Of a stretch of 64,000 nt of DNA, positions 18,001 to 26,336 are shown one piece after another. Below the pieces are notes generated by a model, which saw only the letters and a list, made by a program, of their open reading frames with translations, had not been told where the DNA came from and did not search any database. A program made the position numbers and the translations under genes. Location: positions 242,823 through 306,822 of the forward strand of contig CAWDUJ010000002.1 of assembly GCA_963805455.1 (NCBI GenBank), given 5' to 3'. The stretch comes from VRUE01 sp963805455. Its GTDB lineage: Bacteria; Actinomycetota; Thermoleophilia; Solirubrobacterales; 70-9. Position 1 is the stretch's first letter. Every line of letters begins with the position of its first letter.

Positions 18001-19128
18001 CTAACCCGACCCGAGCCGGGCCCGAAGCGAACGCGCCGAGGACTCGGCCGCAAGCGCCGCCCGCCCGATCGCCCCGGCCCCGACCGCGAGCGTGGTCACC
18101 GTCCGCCGGCCCGTCTCATAGCGGGACTTGTAGGCCTCGTCCCCCCAGAGCATGTCGTAGATTTCCGCGCCCTCCTCGGCCGCCCGCTCGATCGTGTGCG
18201 CGAGCAGCAGCGTCCCGATCGCGAGCTCGCCCCACCTCGGGTCGAATCCCGACATCCCGTAGAAGTAGCGACGACCGACCCGCCAGCCGTACCAGGCCGC
18301 GGCCGGAGTGCCATCGATTTCCACCATGTGCATCCGCAGCCAGCCCCGCTCGAGCGAGGCGGCGGCGAAGCGCCGGTAGGCCTCCTTGGCGGCGCTCGAG
18401 AGCCTGCCGTCGCCGCCGGCGTCGAGGCGGCGTTGGTCGTGGAGGTCGAACAGCGTCGTCATCGTCTCGGCCAGCTCGCCGGGGCCCGGCGTGCCCTCGT
18501 AGCCGAGCTCGTGGTCGCGCTCGGCCTTCCGCCGCCGCCGCCCGAGCTGGCTGCGGAAGTTGCGGCTCCGCGACGAAAGCCAGCCCTCGTAGCCACCCTC
18601 GCCCAGCTCGATGAACGGGAGGACGTCGTCGGCGCGCGGGACCCGGGGCCCACGCTCACCCCAGAGCGCGGCGATCCCCTCCCGCCAGGCACCCGGGCTC
18701 TCGACTCGATCGAGCCGCAGGACGTCCCAGGACCGCTCTCCCTCGCGGAGCGCCCGCAGCCAGGCGGCGATCGCATCGGCCTCGTCCTCGGGGGCGCAGG
18801 CGGCGCCGAACCAGTCGCCGTTGTCGGCTCCGGGGAAGCGCAGCATCCGCAGCGGCCCCCGCCGGCCGACGACGAGGGGCAGGACGCCGCCGACCGGGCC
18901 GTCGGCACTGCGCCGCCAGACGAGCAGGTGCGGCTGCTCCCCGGCCCCCTCCTCCCAGGCGTCGAGCCACTCCGGAGTCAGGAACGGGTTTTCGCGGGCG
19001 ATCGCCAGGTCCCGCCAGGGCGCCCGGATCTCCTCCCCCGCCTTTCCGGAGCTCAGGACCTCGACGAATCCGGCGTCTGAATGATTATTCTCGGGCCCCA
19101 TCTTGGATTCGGCGTCAAGCGTAGTCAT
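18001..19128 (-). CDS. CelD/BcsL-type GNAT-fold acyltransferase (paralogue 2)
   Basis: Clear similarity to paralogue 1 is visible: ENPFLTPEWLDAWEEGAGE, LRFPGADNGDWFGAACAPED, GWLSSRSRNFRSQLGRRRRK, AAWYGWRVGRRYFYGMSGFD, LAHTIERAAEEGAEIYDM and GDEAYKSRYETG. The frame is open much further upstream, but that part overlaps the divergent glycosyltransferase. The ATG at 19126-19128 (or 19099-19101) fits the family length of about 370 residues. The divergent GT4 start at 19150 lies only 21 bases away, so the promoters must overlap. Confidence 0.78.
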   Translation of the reverse strand: MTTLDAESKMGPENNHSDAGFVEVLSSGKAGEEIRAPWRDLAIARENPFLTPEWLDAWEEGAGEQPHLLVWRRSADGPVGGVLPLVVGRRGPLRMLRFPGADNGDWFGAACAPEDEADAIAAWLRALREGERSWDVLRLDRVESPGAWREGIAALWGERGPRVPRADDVLPFIELGEGGYEGWLSSRSRNFRSQLGRRRRKAERDHELGYEGTPGPGELAETMTTLFDLHDQRRLDAGGDGRLSSAAKEAYRRFAAASLERGWLRMHMVEIDGTPAAAWYGWRVGRRYFYGMSGFDPRWGELAIGTLLLAHTIERAAEEGAEIYDMLWGDEAYKSRYETGRRTVTTLAVGAGAIGRAALAAESSARSLRARLGSG

Positions 19129-19149
19129 GGGCGTCGGACAGCGCCCATC

Positions 19150-20301
19150 GTGAACGAGCCGAAGCCAAAGCCCCGGATCCTGATGGCTGTCCACAACCTC
19201 CGTCCCGGGGGCGCGGAGCGGCAGCTGATCGACCTCGCGCGCGGTCTTGCCAGGCGCGGGATGGGAATCCGGATCGTCTGCATCGGCGAGCCCGACATCG
19301 ACACCGGCCCGCTCACCGCCGACGGGGTCGAGGTGATCGCCCTTGGCGCGCACCGCCGTCGCGACCGGCCCGGCGCCGTGCTGAGGATGGCCCGCCTCGC
19401 CCGCGAGGCCGACCTCGTCCACTGCACGATGTGGGACGCGACGCTCTGGGCGCGCCTGGCGGCGATCTTCGCCCGCCGCCCGGTGATCGTCGCCGACCAC
19501 GCGACCGACCGCGACGTCCAGGTCTCCAGCAGCGGCAGGCGCCGTGACCGGGCGATCGCCGTCCACAACCGCCTGCTCGAGCCCTTCACGGCGGCGACGG
19601 TCGCCTGCGCCCACTCCCAGATCCCGGTCCTGCGCAGCGAGGGCGTCGCGGCGGAGAAGATCACCTACATTCCGAACGGGGTGCCGACCGCCGAACTGCG
19701 AGCCGAGGCGGTGCCGCCGCCCGACCGCGCCGTGCTCGGGATCCCGGCCGATGCCAAGGTCGTCATCCACATCGCCCAGTTCCGGCCGGAGAAGAACCAG
19801 GCCGCGACCTTCGAGGCGGTCGGACGGCTGCGCGAGAAGCTCGGCGACGTCCACGCCGTCTTCGTCGGCGTCGGCCGCGCGATCAAGGACCCGATGGAAC
19901 AGCGCGCCCGCGAGCAGGGTGCGACCTGGGCCCACTTCCTCGGGATGCGCTCCGACGTCCCCGCCCTTCTCGCCCTCTCCGACATCGCCGTGCTTCCCTC
20001 GACCTCGGACACGATGCCGCTCTCGATTCTCGAGGCGATGGCGCTCGGCGTCCCGGTCGTCGCCTCCGACGTCGGCGACATCCGCGGCCTGATCGACGAC
20101 CACCGGGCGGGGATCGTCGTCCCCGCCGGCGACGTCGACGCCTTCACCGAGGCCTGCCGCAGCATCCTCGCCGGCCCCGAGCTCCACGACGAGCTCTCCG
20201 CCGGCGCCCTGGAGGCCTCGCGGAGCTTCGACTCCGAGGCGATGGTCGAGAGCTACGTCGAGCTCATCGACCGCACCCTGGCGCACCGCGGACGCCGTTA
20301 G
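19150..20301 (+). CDS. Glycosyltransferase family 4 (GT-B fold)
   Basis: This retaining glycosyltransferase has MAVHNLRPGGAERQLIDLAR at the N-terminus, NGVPTAEL at the domain boundary, HIAQFRPEKNQAATFEAVGR in the donor domain and STSDTMPLSILEAMALGVPV near the C-terminus. In the EX7E motif the first Glu is replaced by Asp, which occurs in some family members. The GTG at 19150 was chosen because the frame further upstream overlaps the divergent gene; an ATG at 19183 is also possible. It is a lone plus-strand gene between two minus-strand blocks and meets the next GT4 tail to tail. Confidence 0.83.
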   Translation: MNEPKPKPRILMAVHNLRPGGAERQLIDLARGLARRGMGIRIVCIGEPDIDTGPLTADGVEVIALGAHRRRDRPGAVLRMARLAREADLVHCTMWDATLWARLAAIFARRPVIVADHATDRDVQVSSSGRRRDRAIAVHNRLLEPFTAATVACAHSQIPVLRSEGVAAEKITYIPNGVPTAELRAEAVPPPDRAVLGIPADAKVVIHIAQFRPEKNQAATFEAVGRLREKLGDVHAVFVGVGRAIKDPMEQRAREQGATWAHFLGMRSDVPALLALSDIAVLPSTSDTMPLSILEAMALGVPVVASDVGDIRGLIDDHRAGIVVPAGDVDAFTEACRSILAGPELHDELSAGALEASRSFDSEAMVESYVELIDRTLAHRGRR

Positions 20302-21386
20302 AGGATGTGCTCCCGGTAGGCGTCGATCGTGCGCCGGGCGACGACCTCCCAGCCCGCCTGCTCTTCGACCGACTTCGCCCCCGCTCTACCGAGCCGCTCG
20401 GCCAGATTCGGGTCGCCGGCGACCTCGAGCAGCGCGGCAGCGAGCTCGGTGGCGTCGCCGGGAGCAACGATCCGACCCGCATCGCCGACCAGGTCGGGCA
20501 GGCCGCCGAGGTCGGTCGCGACGATCGGCCTTCCGTAGCGCTTGGCAAGCGAGCCGACGCCGCTCTGGCTCGCCTCCCGGTAGGGGAGGACGACGCAGGT
20601 GGAGGCGGCAAACATCGGGCCGACGTCGTCCTCGTGGATGTGGTGGTTGCGAACCTCGACCCGGGCGTCGTCGAGCAGCGGGTGGTTGGGCAGCGGCCCC
20701 TGCCCGGCGATCGTCAGCTCGACCTCCGGACGCTCCTCCCAGATCAGGCCCATCGCATCGAGGAGGATGTCGACGCCCTTGTAGCCGTGCATCCGGCCAA
20801 ACATCAGGACCCGCGGCCTGTCCGGGATCGGCGAGACGTCGGGGGGGTCGATCCCGTGCGGGACGACGACGACCGGTGCCTTCAATCCGGTCGACTCGAT
20901 CAGCTGCTCGCGCAGGACCTCGGCGTGGACGAAGACCAGGCGGGCGCGCTTGAGCAGGAATTCCCGGCTCCGGCGGTCGCCGACGCTGTTTTCGTCGTCT
21001 TCCTCGCGGGCGACGGGGTCGTGGACGGTGACGGCGAGCTTCTTCCAGCTGTGGACCGCGGCGGCGACCAGCCCCGGGTCGTTGACGACAACGTCCTGGA
21101 GGTGGACGACGTCGGCCCCGAAGCGTCCGGTCCGCCGTCGCAGCGCCAGCGCCTCGCGCCAGTGCCGCGGCTCGCGGACCCGGCCGCTGAGGACGAGGTG
21201 CTCTCCCCGGCCCGCGAGCGAGGCCTCGACGCTCCTCGTCATCGCGCCCGGCTCCTTGCCGAACTCGAGGTCGTGGTCCCGGGTCAGGATCTGGAGGTCG
21301 GCCCCCACGTTGAGGAGCCCGCGCGCAAGTCCAAGTGTGTACTTGAGAAGGAAATCCGTGCCCAGAATGACCCGGATTTCGGTCAT
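20298..21386 (-). CDS. Glycosyltransferase family 4 (GT-B fold)
   Basis: The predicted glycosyltransferase has EIRVILGTDFLLKYTLGLAR, VVPHGIDPPDVSP at the hinge, PRVLMFGRMHGYKGVDILLD and then VVLPYREASQSGVGSLAKRY, where the typical EX7E pattern is replaced by an E-S-Q-S-G form seen in some GT4 subgroups. It is the last gene of a minus-strand run with the Wzz/BY-kinase and the Wzy-like polymerase; its start overlaps the polymerase stop. The frame continues far upstream but there overlaps the polymerase, so the ATG at 21384-21386 is preferred. Confidence 0.84.
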   Translation of the reverse strand: MTEIRVILGTDFLLKYTLGLARGLLNVGADLQILTRDHDLEFGKEPGAMTRSVEASLAGRGEHLVLSGRVREPRHWREALALRRRTGRFGADVVHLQDVVVNDPGLVAAAVHSWKKLAVTVHDPVAREEDDENSVGDRRSREFLLKRARLVFVHAEVLREQLIESTGLKAPVVVVPHGIDPPDVSPIPDRPRVLMFGRMHGYKGVDILLDAMGLIWEERPEVELTIAGQGPLPNHPLLDDARVEVRNHHIHEDDVGPMFAASTCVVLPYREASQSGVGSLAKRYGRPIVATDLGGLPDLVGDAGRIVAPGDATELAAALLEVAGDPNLAERLGRAGAKSVEEQAGWEVVARRTIDAYREHIL

Positions 21387-22864
21387 CGACCACTCTCGGG
21401 GCCGGACCGCTCGGCGAGGGCGGTGCGGCGGGTCGAGTAGATCGCGCCCGACAGCAGCGCGATCGCGAAGATCATTTCGGGCGCGCTGAAGTAGATCGCG
21501 ACGATCGCGCTCAGCATGATCGAGAGCAGGCCCACTCCCCAAGCGCTCTGCTCGGGGCTTCGGGTTCGGAAGGAGAACGCTTCTCGCAGCCCCGTGAATA
21601 GGTAGGCGAGGAACGCGAGCACCCCGGGGATGCCGGTGATCAGCAGCAGGTAGAGGTACTGGTTGTGGAGGAAGTACTGGGGCACCTTCACCCACACCCC
21701 CTGGGCGGTGGCTTCGAAGAACGAGACGCCGAATTCGACCCCCGGCCCGATCCCGATCAGCAGGTTCCCTTTGGCTACGTTCCAGGCAACTTCGGTCTCG
21801 TCCTCGCGAGATTTCAGCGAGGCTTCGGCCAACAGGCTTTCCCGGTTCGTCAGTGACGTCCCCCTCGCGATCAGAGGCTGCAGCTTCGATTCCGGCCCCG
21901 GCTGGGCCCCGATCAGGACGATTCCAAGCGCGATCACCCCCAGCACCACCGCCAGGCGCCGCCTGATGATCGGGCCGCTGAGGACCAGCATCGCCAGCAG
22001 GCCGATCAGTATGCCGATCCACATGTTGCGGTTGAAGCTGATCGCGATGTTGGCCCCCATCCCGACGATCGCCAGGGTCCACAGCCACCGTTCCCGGCCC
22101 TGGGTCTGTATCGCCCGCACCACCGCGTACCAGAACAGCGAGTAGGCGAGCGCCAGCCCCGGCAGCCGGACGCGTTGGATCAGCCCGAGTCCCTCTTCGG
22201 ATTTTATGAACTGCTGCGAGGGGTCCTGGAAGAACGATTCAGGGCCCGAGAAGATCGAGAGGTAGATCGCGAGGAACCCGGTCGCGGCCGAGATCAGGAC
22301 CGCCCAGAACAGCAGCCGGCGCAGGCTCTCGTCGTCGGAGAAGAGCCTGACCACGATGTAGAAGAAGGCGAAGGTCAGGAACGACCGGCTCCAGGAGAAC
22401 GCGTTGAGGAAATCGGCTCCGCCTTCGTTCACGGCGACCAGGGTCGAGATCCCGACGATGACCAGGAACAGCGCCAGGCTCGCCCCGGCGAAGCCCCCCC
22501 ACACCTTCCGTTTCGGCCTGGTCAGGGCGACGACGAAGAGGGCGCCGAGCAGAAGTTCGGCGCCATTGGCGTTGAGCGGCCCGATCGCGACCGAGAACAG
22601 GTCGACATGAAATACCGAGTCGCCGAGGATCAGCATCAGGACCGCGGTCCCCATCGGGAACCTGAACGCGACCGCGAGGCAGCCCAGCGCGACGAAGGCC
22701 CAGAGCGCGATCGAGACCCTGCCCGAGGCGAGGATCGTCGCCAGGACGACCTCGGTCAACACCACACCCGCGATCAGCGAGAGGCGCCGGGCGGAGTCCC
22801 CCGTCAGCCGCTCAGGAAGTCTGATCCGAGGATGAGGATGAGCCGTAGTAGTAGCGGTAGCCAC
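21383..22864 (-). CDS. Wzy-like O-antigen/EPS polymerase or ligase
   Basis: This polytopic membrane protein of about 494 residues has around 10-12 hydrophobic segments (LIAGVVLTEVVLATILASG, WAFVALGCLAVAFRFP) and one larger extracytoplasmic loop after GIVLIGAQPGPESK containing ARGTSLTNRESLLAEA. This matches the Wzy_C (O-antigen ligase/polymerase) pattern. It would polymerise flipped repeat units on the outer face of the membrane, with chain length set by the adjacent Wzz/BY-kinase. The start is uncertain: the frame is open to an ATG at 22909, but the GTG at 22862-22864 gives a shorter overlap with the upstream gene. Confidence 0.78.
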   Translation of the reverse strand: MATATTTAHPHPRIRLPERLTGDSARRLSLIAGVVLTEVVLATILASGRVSIALWAFVALGCLAVAFRFPMGTAVLMLILGDSVFHVDLFSVAIGPLNANGAELLLGALFVVALTRPKRKVWGGFAGASLALFLVIVGISTLVAVNEGGADFLNAFSWSRSFLTFAFFYIVVRLFSDDESLRRLLFWAVLISAATGFLAIYLSIFSGPESFFQDPSQQFIKSEEGLGLIQRVRLPGLALAYSLFWYAVVRAIQTQGRERWLWTLAIVGMGANIAISFNRNMWIGILIGLLAMLVLSGPIIRRRLAVVLGVIALGIVLIGAQPGPESKLQPLIARGTSLTNRESLLAEASLKSREDETEVAWNVAKGNLLIGIGPGVEFGVSFFEATAQGVWVKVPQYFLHNQYLYLLLITGIPGVLAFLAYLFTGLREAFSFRTRSPEQSAWGVGLLSIMLSAIVAIYFSAPEMIFAIALLSGAIYSTRRTALAERSGPESGR

Positions 22865-24398
22865 GCTCTGATGGGGTGAAGTTGGCAACCACGCCCAACG
22901 CATTTCCACGGGCGAGGATCAACTGTTTTCTGAGGTCGTGGGCGGCGTCACGGGTCGTGTGTCCGAGAGCGCCGACCACAAGGACACCGGAGACCTTGGG
23001 AACCATCGCGAGGGCGTCGCTGACCGCCGAGAGCGCCGGGCTGTCGACCAGGACCATGTCGTAGCGGCCCCGCAGCTCGGCCAGCACCTCTTCCATCCGC
23101 TGGCTCTCGAGAAGCTCGAACGGGTTCGGCGGCGCCGGGCCGGCGGGCAGCATGTGGAGGTTCCGGGACTGACCGCGTTCGGAGACGCCGAGGTCGACCT
23201 CGACGATCGCGCTGTCGAGGCTGGCACCGGCCAGAACCGAGGAGAGGCCCGTGTTGCCTTCCCCTTTGTGGAGGTCGGTCTCGACCAGGATCACGTTGTC
23301 GCCCATCGAGGCCATCGTCATCGCCAGGAAGTCGGCGACCGTCGACTTGCCGTCGCCGGCGAGCGGGCTGACGATCAGGATCGACTCGAGGCGGCCGTCG
23401 ACGTTGAAATAGCGCAGGTTTGCGCGCAGGGTCCGGAAAGCCTCGACCTCGCCGAATTTCCCGACCAGGTCGGTCAGTTTGTGGGAGGAGCCGGCGAGCG
23501 CTTTGCTGCGCGGGATCCGCGCCAGCAGCGGCAGGTTGTAGATCTCTTCCAACTCGGAGGCGTCGCGCACCGCCCGGTCGATCCGCTCGAGCAGCGCCGC
23601 GAGGCCGACCGCGACCGCGATCGCCAGGATCAGGCCGAGGAAGAGGTTTTTTTTCACCTTCGGCGAGGAGGCTTCGCTCGGCGGGTTCGCGCGCTGGACG
23701 AGCTCGGCGTTACCGGTCAGGGTCGCCTGCTGAATCTTGAACCGGTCGAGCTGGTCGCGGAGCTCGACCCCGCGGGGGCCGACGAGGTCGACCGGTCCGA
23801 GGGCTTCGATGCTCTGTTCGACCTTCGCGATCGCGGTGTTCAGCTGCCTCTGGGTCGAGGAGCGGCGGAACTGGATATACGATTCCGCGTAGGCGTTCGC
23901 GGTGCGGGAGGCTTCGACCGGGTCGACGGCGGTTGCTTCGATGTCGGCGATGTCCGAGGTTGCGCTGGGCTTGACTTCGACCTGTTCCTGGACGACGCCG
24001 GCCGGGACATTCAGTTTCTCGGCGGCATCTTCGGCGATCACCGGCAGCGAGGCGAGGGCGGTGTTGGTGGCGGCGGCTCTGTCCGGGTCGATGAAGCCGG
24101 TTTCCCCTTCTTCGCCGACGCCGAGGGTCGGGCCCTCGAACAGGATCGTCGCCTTGGCCGTGTACTTCTTCTCCTGGGTCAGGGTGATCCCGAAGACGAC
24201 CAGCGGGATGATGATCAGCGCCTGCAGCACCACCCATTTGCGGCGCAGGAATATCCCCCACCATTTCTCGAGCGGCCCCTGGTCTCCCTCCGGGCGGTCG
24301 GCACCGGGATCGCCGTGCCACCCGGTTGAACGGGGCGTCGCATCGGACTCGGGGTGGCTGATCGCCGAGGAGGGGAATTTCGGTCGCTGAGGGCTCAT
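22812..24398 (-). CDS. Wzz-BY-kinase fusion (chain-length determinant / bacterial tyrosine kinase)
   Basis: The N-terminal part is a Wzz domain: a basic cytoplasmic tail, TM1 (WVVLQALIIIPLVVFGI), an extracytoplasmic coiled region and TM2 (LFLGLILAIAVAVGLAALL) near residue 255. The C-terminal part is a BY-kinase domain: EAFRTLRANLRYF, Walker A SPLAGDGKSTVADF, Walker A' VILVETDLHKGEG (Glu-Thr-Asp where Asp is more usual) and Walker B MVLVDSPALSAVSD. The tail holds a short Tyr cluster, GYRYYYG, presumably autophosphorylated. It should control EPS chain length and polymerisation with the Wzy-like protein directly downstream. It is a single-chain Gram-negative-like architecture, also common in actinobacteria. 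Confidence 0.86.
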   Translation of the reverse strand: MSPQRPKFPSSAISHPESDATPRSTGWHGDPGADRPEGDQGPLEKWWGIFLRRKWVVLQALIIIPLVVFGITLTQEKKYTAKATILFEGPTLGVGEEGETGFIDPDRAAATNTALASLPVIAEDAAEKLNVPAGVVQEQVEVKPSATSDIADIEATAVDPVEASRTANAYAESYIQFRRSSTQRQLNTAIAKVEQSIEALGPVDLVGPRGVELRDQLDRFKIQQATLTGNAELVQRANPPSEASSPKVKKNLFLGLILAIAVAVGLAALLERIDRAVRDASELEEIYNLPLLARIPRSKALAGSSHKLTDLVGKFGEVEAFRTLRANLRYFNVDGRLESILIVSPLAGDGKSTVADFLAMTMASMGDNVILVETDLHKGEGNTGLSSVLAGASLDSAIVEVDLGVSERGQSRNLHMLPAGPAPPNPFELLESQRMEEVLAELRGRYDMVLVDSPALSAVSDALAMVPKVSGVLVVGALGHTTRDAAHDLRKQLILARGNALGVVANFTPSERGYRYYYGSSSSSDQTS

Positions 24399-24495
24399 GT
24401 ATCGGAGGAGGAGGCTGCGTTCTCGCCACTTTCGGACGGGCCTGCCAGGGTACTTGGATTCCTCGGTTTGGAGGCCCCTCTGGGCGTCGCGGGCG

Positions 24496-25575
24496 TCACC
24501 GACCGAACCTCCCCCGAGTGCTCCGGGCCCAGTCGCGGCCGCGCTTCAGCGCCGGCCTGAGCCGGCGCCGCCAGACGTAGGTCGGGACGGTCCCGGCTCC
24601 GCGGAAGGCGTGGATCGTCCTCCGCCCTCGCATCTGGTCCGCCCAGCGCAGCTTGTACTCGTCGGGGCCGCCGAGGAAGTCGTAGCTGCCGAGCCCCTCC
24701 TCGATCGAGGCGCCCAGCACCTCGGCGCGGAGGACGAGCCCGGGGGCAAAGCGACCCAGGTCCTCGTCGAACGCCGTCTTGATCAGGTAGCCGCAACCGT
24801 TGAACACGCATCCATAGTCGGCAGCAATCAACTTTCCGTTGAGTTCGAGCATGTAGAGGCGCAACCAACCCTGCGCCGACGCCGCCTCGGCAAAGGCCCG
24901 GTAGTGCTCGATCAGGGTCGGGTCGGCGGCGATCGCGGTACCGGCCGTCCCCTTCCATCCCGAGGCCTCGAGAGCGAAGAAGGCATCGAGGTCCGCGCCC
25001 AGGCCGGCGCCGCCGGTGACCGCGCGCAGCTGCATCTCCCCCTCCTTCTCCAGCCTCCGGGTCCGGCGCCCTACCTGGGAGCGGAGGTTGCGGCTGCGCG
25101 ACGCGAGCAGGACCTCCATCGATCCCGGCAGCTCGAGCCAGGGGCTCGGCTCGCGCGATTCCTCGACGAGCCGGTAGCCGCCGCCCCGGAGTGCTTCGCG
25201 CGGAGCCGAGGCCCCGGCGTCCTCCTCGAGCAGCGGCTCGAGCACGATCCTCGTGTCGCCGAGCTCGGCCACCTCCGACCAGAAGCGCGACCGGGCGTCA
25301 TCGTCGGCTGCGACCGCGCCCCAGTCGTTGGTGTGGGTGTTGATCGCCGGATGCAGGGTGCGCCCGGACTCGACGACGAGCGCCCCCGCCTCGAGCGCCC
25401 CGTCCTCCCCGTGCAGTAGGAGCGCGGTCGCCCCCTCGGGCGCGAAGGCCCGCCACCAGCTCCCGACCCAGGCGGCGGTCAGGAACGGGCTGGCGCCGCC
25501 CGAGGCCAGCCGATCCCAATCCGATTCGATTTTCGCGAACCCGGCGAGGTCGCAGCGCGACAGACCCACGCTCAC
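24496..25575 (-). CDS. CelD/BcsL-type GNAT-fold acyltransferase (paralogue 3)
   Basis: This third CelD-like protein has ASPFLTAAWVGSWWRAFAPE, LASRSRNLRSQVGRRTRRLE, ADYGCVFNGCGYLIKTAFD, EVLGASIEEGLGSYDFLGG and DEYKLRWADQMRGRRT. It lines up with paralogues 1 and 2 but is more divergent in the N-terminal half. The GTG start at 25573-25575 overlaps the stop of the upstream deacetylase by four bases; the frame is open further upstream, but that part is a shadow of the deacetylase. It probably modifies the EPS or its lipid-linked precursor. Confidence 0.76.
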   Translation of the reverse strand: MSVGLSRCDLAGFAKIESDWDRLASGGASPFLTAAWVGSWWRAFAPEGATALLLHGEDGALEAGALVVESGRTLHPAINTHTNDWGAVAADDDARSRFWSEVAELGDTRIVLEPLLEEDAGASAPREALRGGGYRLVEESREPSPWLELPGSMEVLLASRSRNLRSQVGRRTRRLEKEGEMQLRAVTGGAGLGADLDAFFALEASGWKGTAGTAIAADPTLIEHYRAFAEAASAQGWLRLYMLELNGKLIAADYGCVFNGCGYLIKTAFDEDLGRFAPGLVLRAEVLGASIEEGLGSYDFLGGPDEYKLRWADQMRGRRTIHAFRGAGTVPTYVWRRRLRPALKRGRDWARSTRGRFGR

Positions 25576-26336
25576 CTCCGCCGCATCGCGAGGATCCGCT
25601 CGATTGTCCGCGAGAGGACTCCCGACTCCGACAGCTGGGAGTAGCGCCAGGCGCGCATCGCGAGGCGCCGCGTCGTCGTTTTGTTGAAGACGCCGATACG
25701 AGGCCAGGCGAGCGGCCGAGGCGCGGTCGGCCCCCGCGGCAGCGAGACCGCGATCGTGTAGCCGGCGGCCGCCGCGGCGTCCCTGACCCGCTTGTCGTGG
25801 AGGCCGTAGGGATAGGCGAGGCTCGGCGCCTCGACTCCCAGCATCTCTGTGCAGCGAGCGCGGGACCCCGCCAGCTCGTCGGCGAGCCGCGCGTCGTCGG
25901 TGAGCTCGGTCAGCTTCGGGTGAGTGCGGGTGTGGGAGCCGATCTCCCACCCGCGGTCCCGAAGGCCGCCGAGCTGGTCCCACGACATCGGCGCCAGCTC
26001 CTGCTCGTACTCGGTGCCGAGCCAGATGTCGTAGCCGTCCCACCCCATCAGGTCGCCGCTGTCGACGAAATCGGTCGGCGCATAGACGGTGGCGATGAAG
26101 CCGTGGTTGCTCAGCAGCGGCTCGGCCTTCTCGAGGACGGAGAGGTGCGCGTCGTCGAAGGTGATCGCGAGGGTGCGCTCGGAGGGAGGGTCGGTCAGCG
26201 CCCCGGTCAGCGTCGTCGCCTTGTAGCCGCGCCTCGTGAACCACTCGAGCTGGCGCTCGAGCGCCTCCGGGGTGACAGTGGTCTCGGCCGGCCAGGCCTC
26301 GCTGATGCCGTGGTAGCAGACGACCGTGATCTCCAT
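25572..26336 (-). CDS. Polysaccharide deacetylase (NodB/CE4 family), atypical motif 1
   Basis: This third CE4 protein begins EITVVCYHGISEAWPAE. Motif 1 reads AITFDDAHLSV, with Ala replacing the usual Gly after the Asp pair; the metal and catalytic Asp positions are kept. Motif 2 is GSHTRTHPKL (His-x3-His) and motif 3 LAYPYGLHDK. The ATG at 26334-26336 abuts the stop of the upstream dehydrogenase, and its stop overlaps the next acyltransferase, so the three genes form one transcript. It is probably active, but the changed Gly deserves a check. Confidence 0.84.
   Translation of the reverse strand: MEITVVCYHGISEAWPAETTVTPEALERQLEWFTRRGYKATTLTGALTDPPSERTLAITFDDAHLSVLEKAEPLLSNHGFIATVYAPTDFVDSGDLMGWDGYDIWLGTEYEQELAPMSWDQLGGLRDRGWEIGSHTRTHPKLTELTDDARLADELAGSRARCTEMLGVEAPSLAYPYGLHDKRVRDAAAAAGYTIAVSLPRGPTAPRPLAWPRIGVFNKTTTRRLAMRAWRYSQLSESGVLSRTIERILAMRRR

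Noticed and set aside
19129..20286. Long minus-strand extension of the CelD-like paralogue 2 frame
   Set aside because: This part is antisense to a well-supported GT4 gene, and the residues are low-complexity Asp/Gly/Arg/Val typical of a shadow frame.
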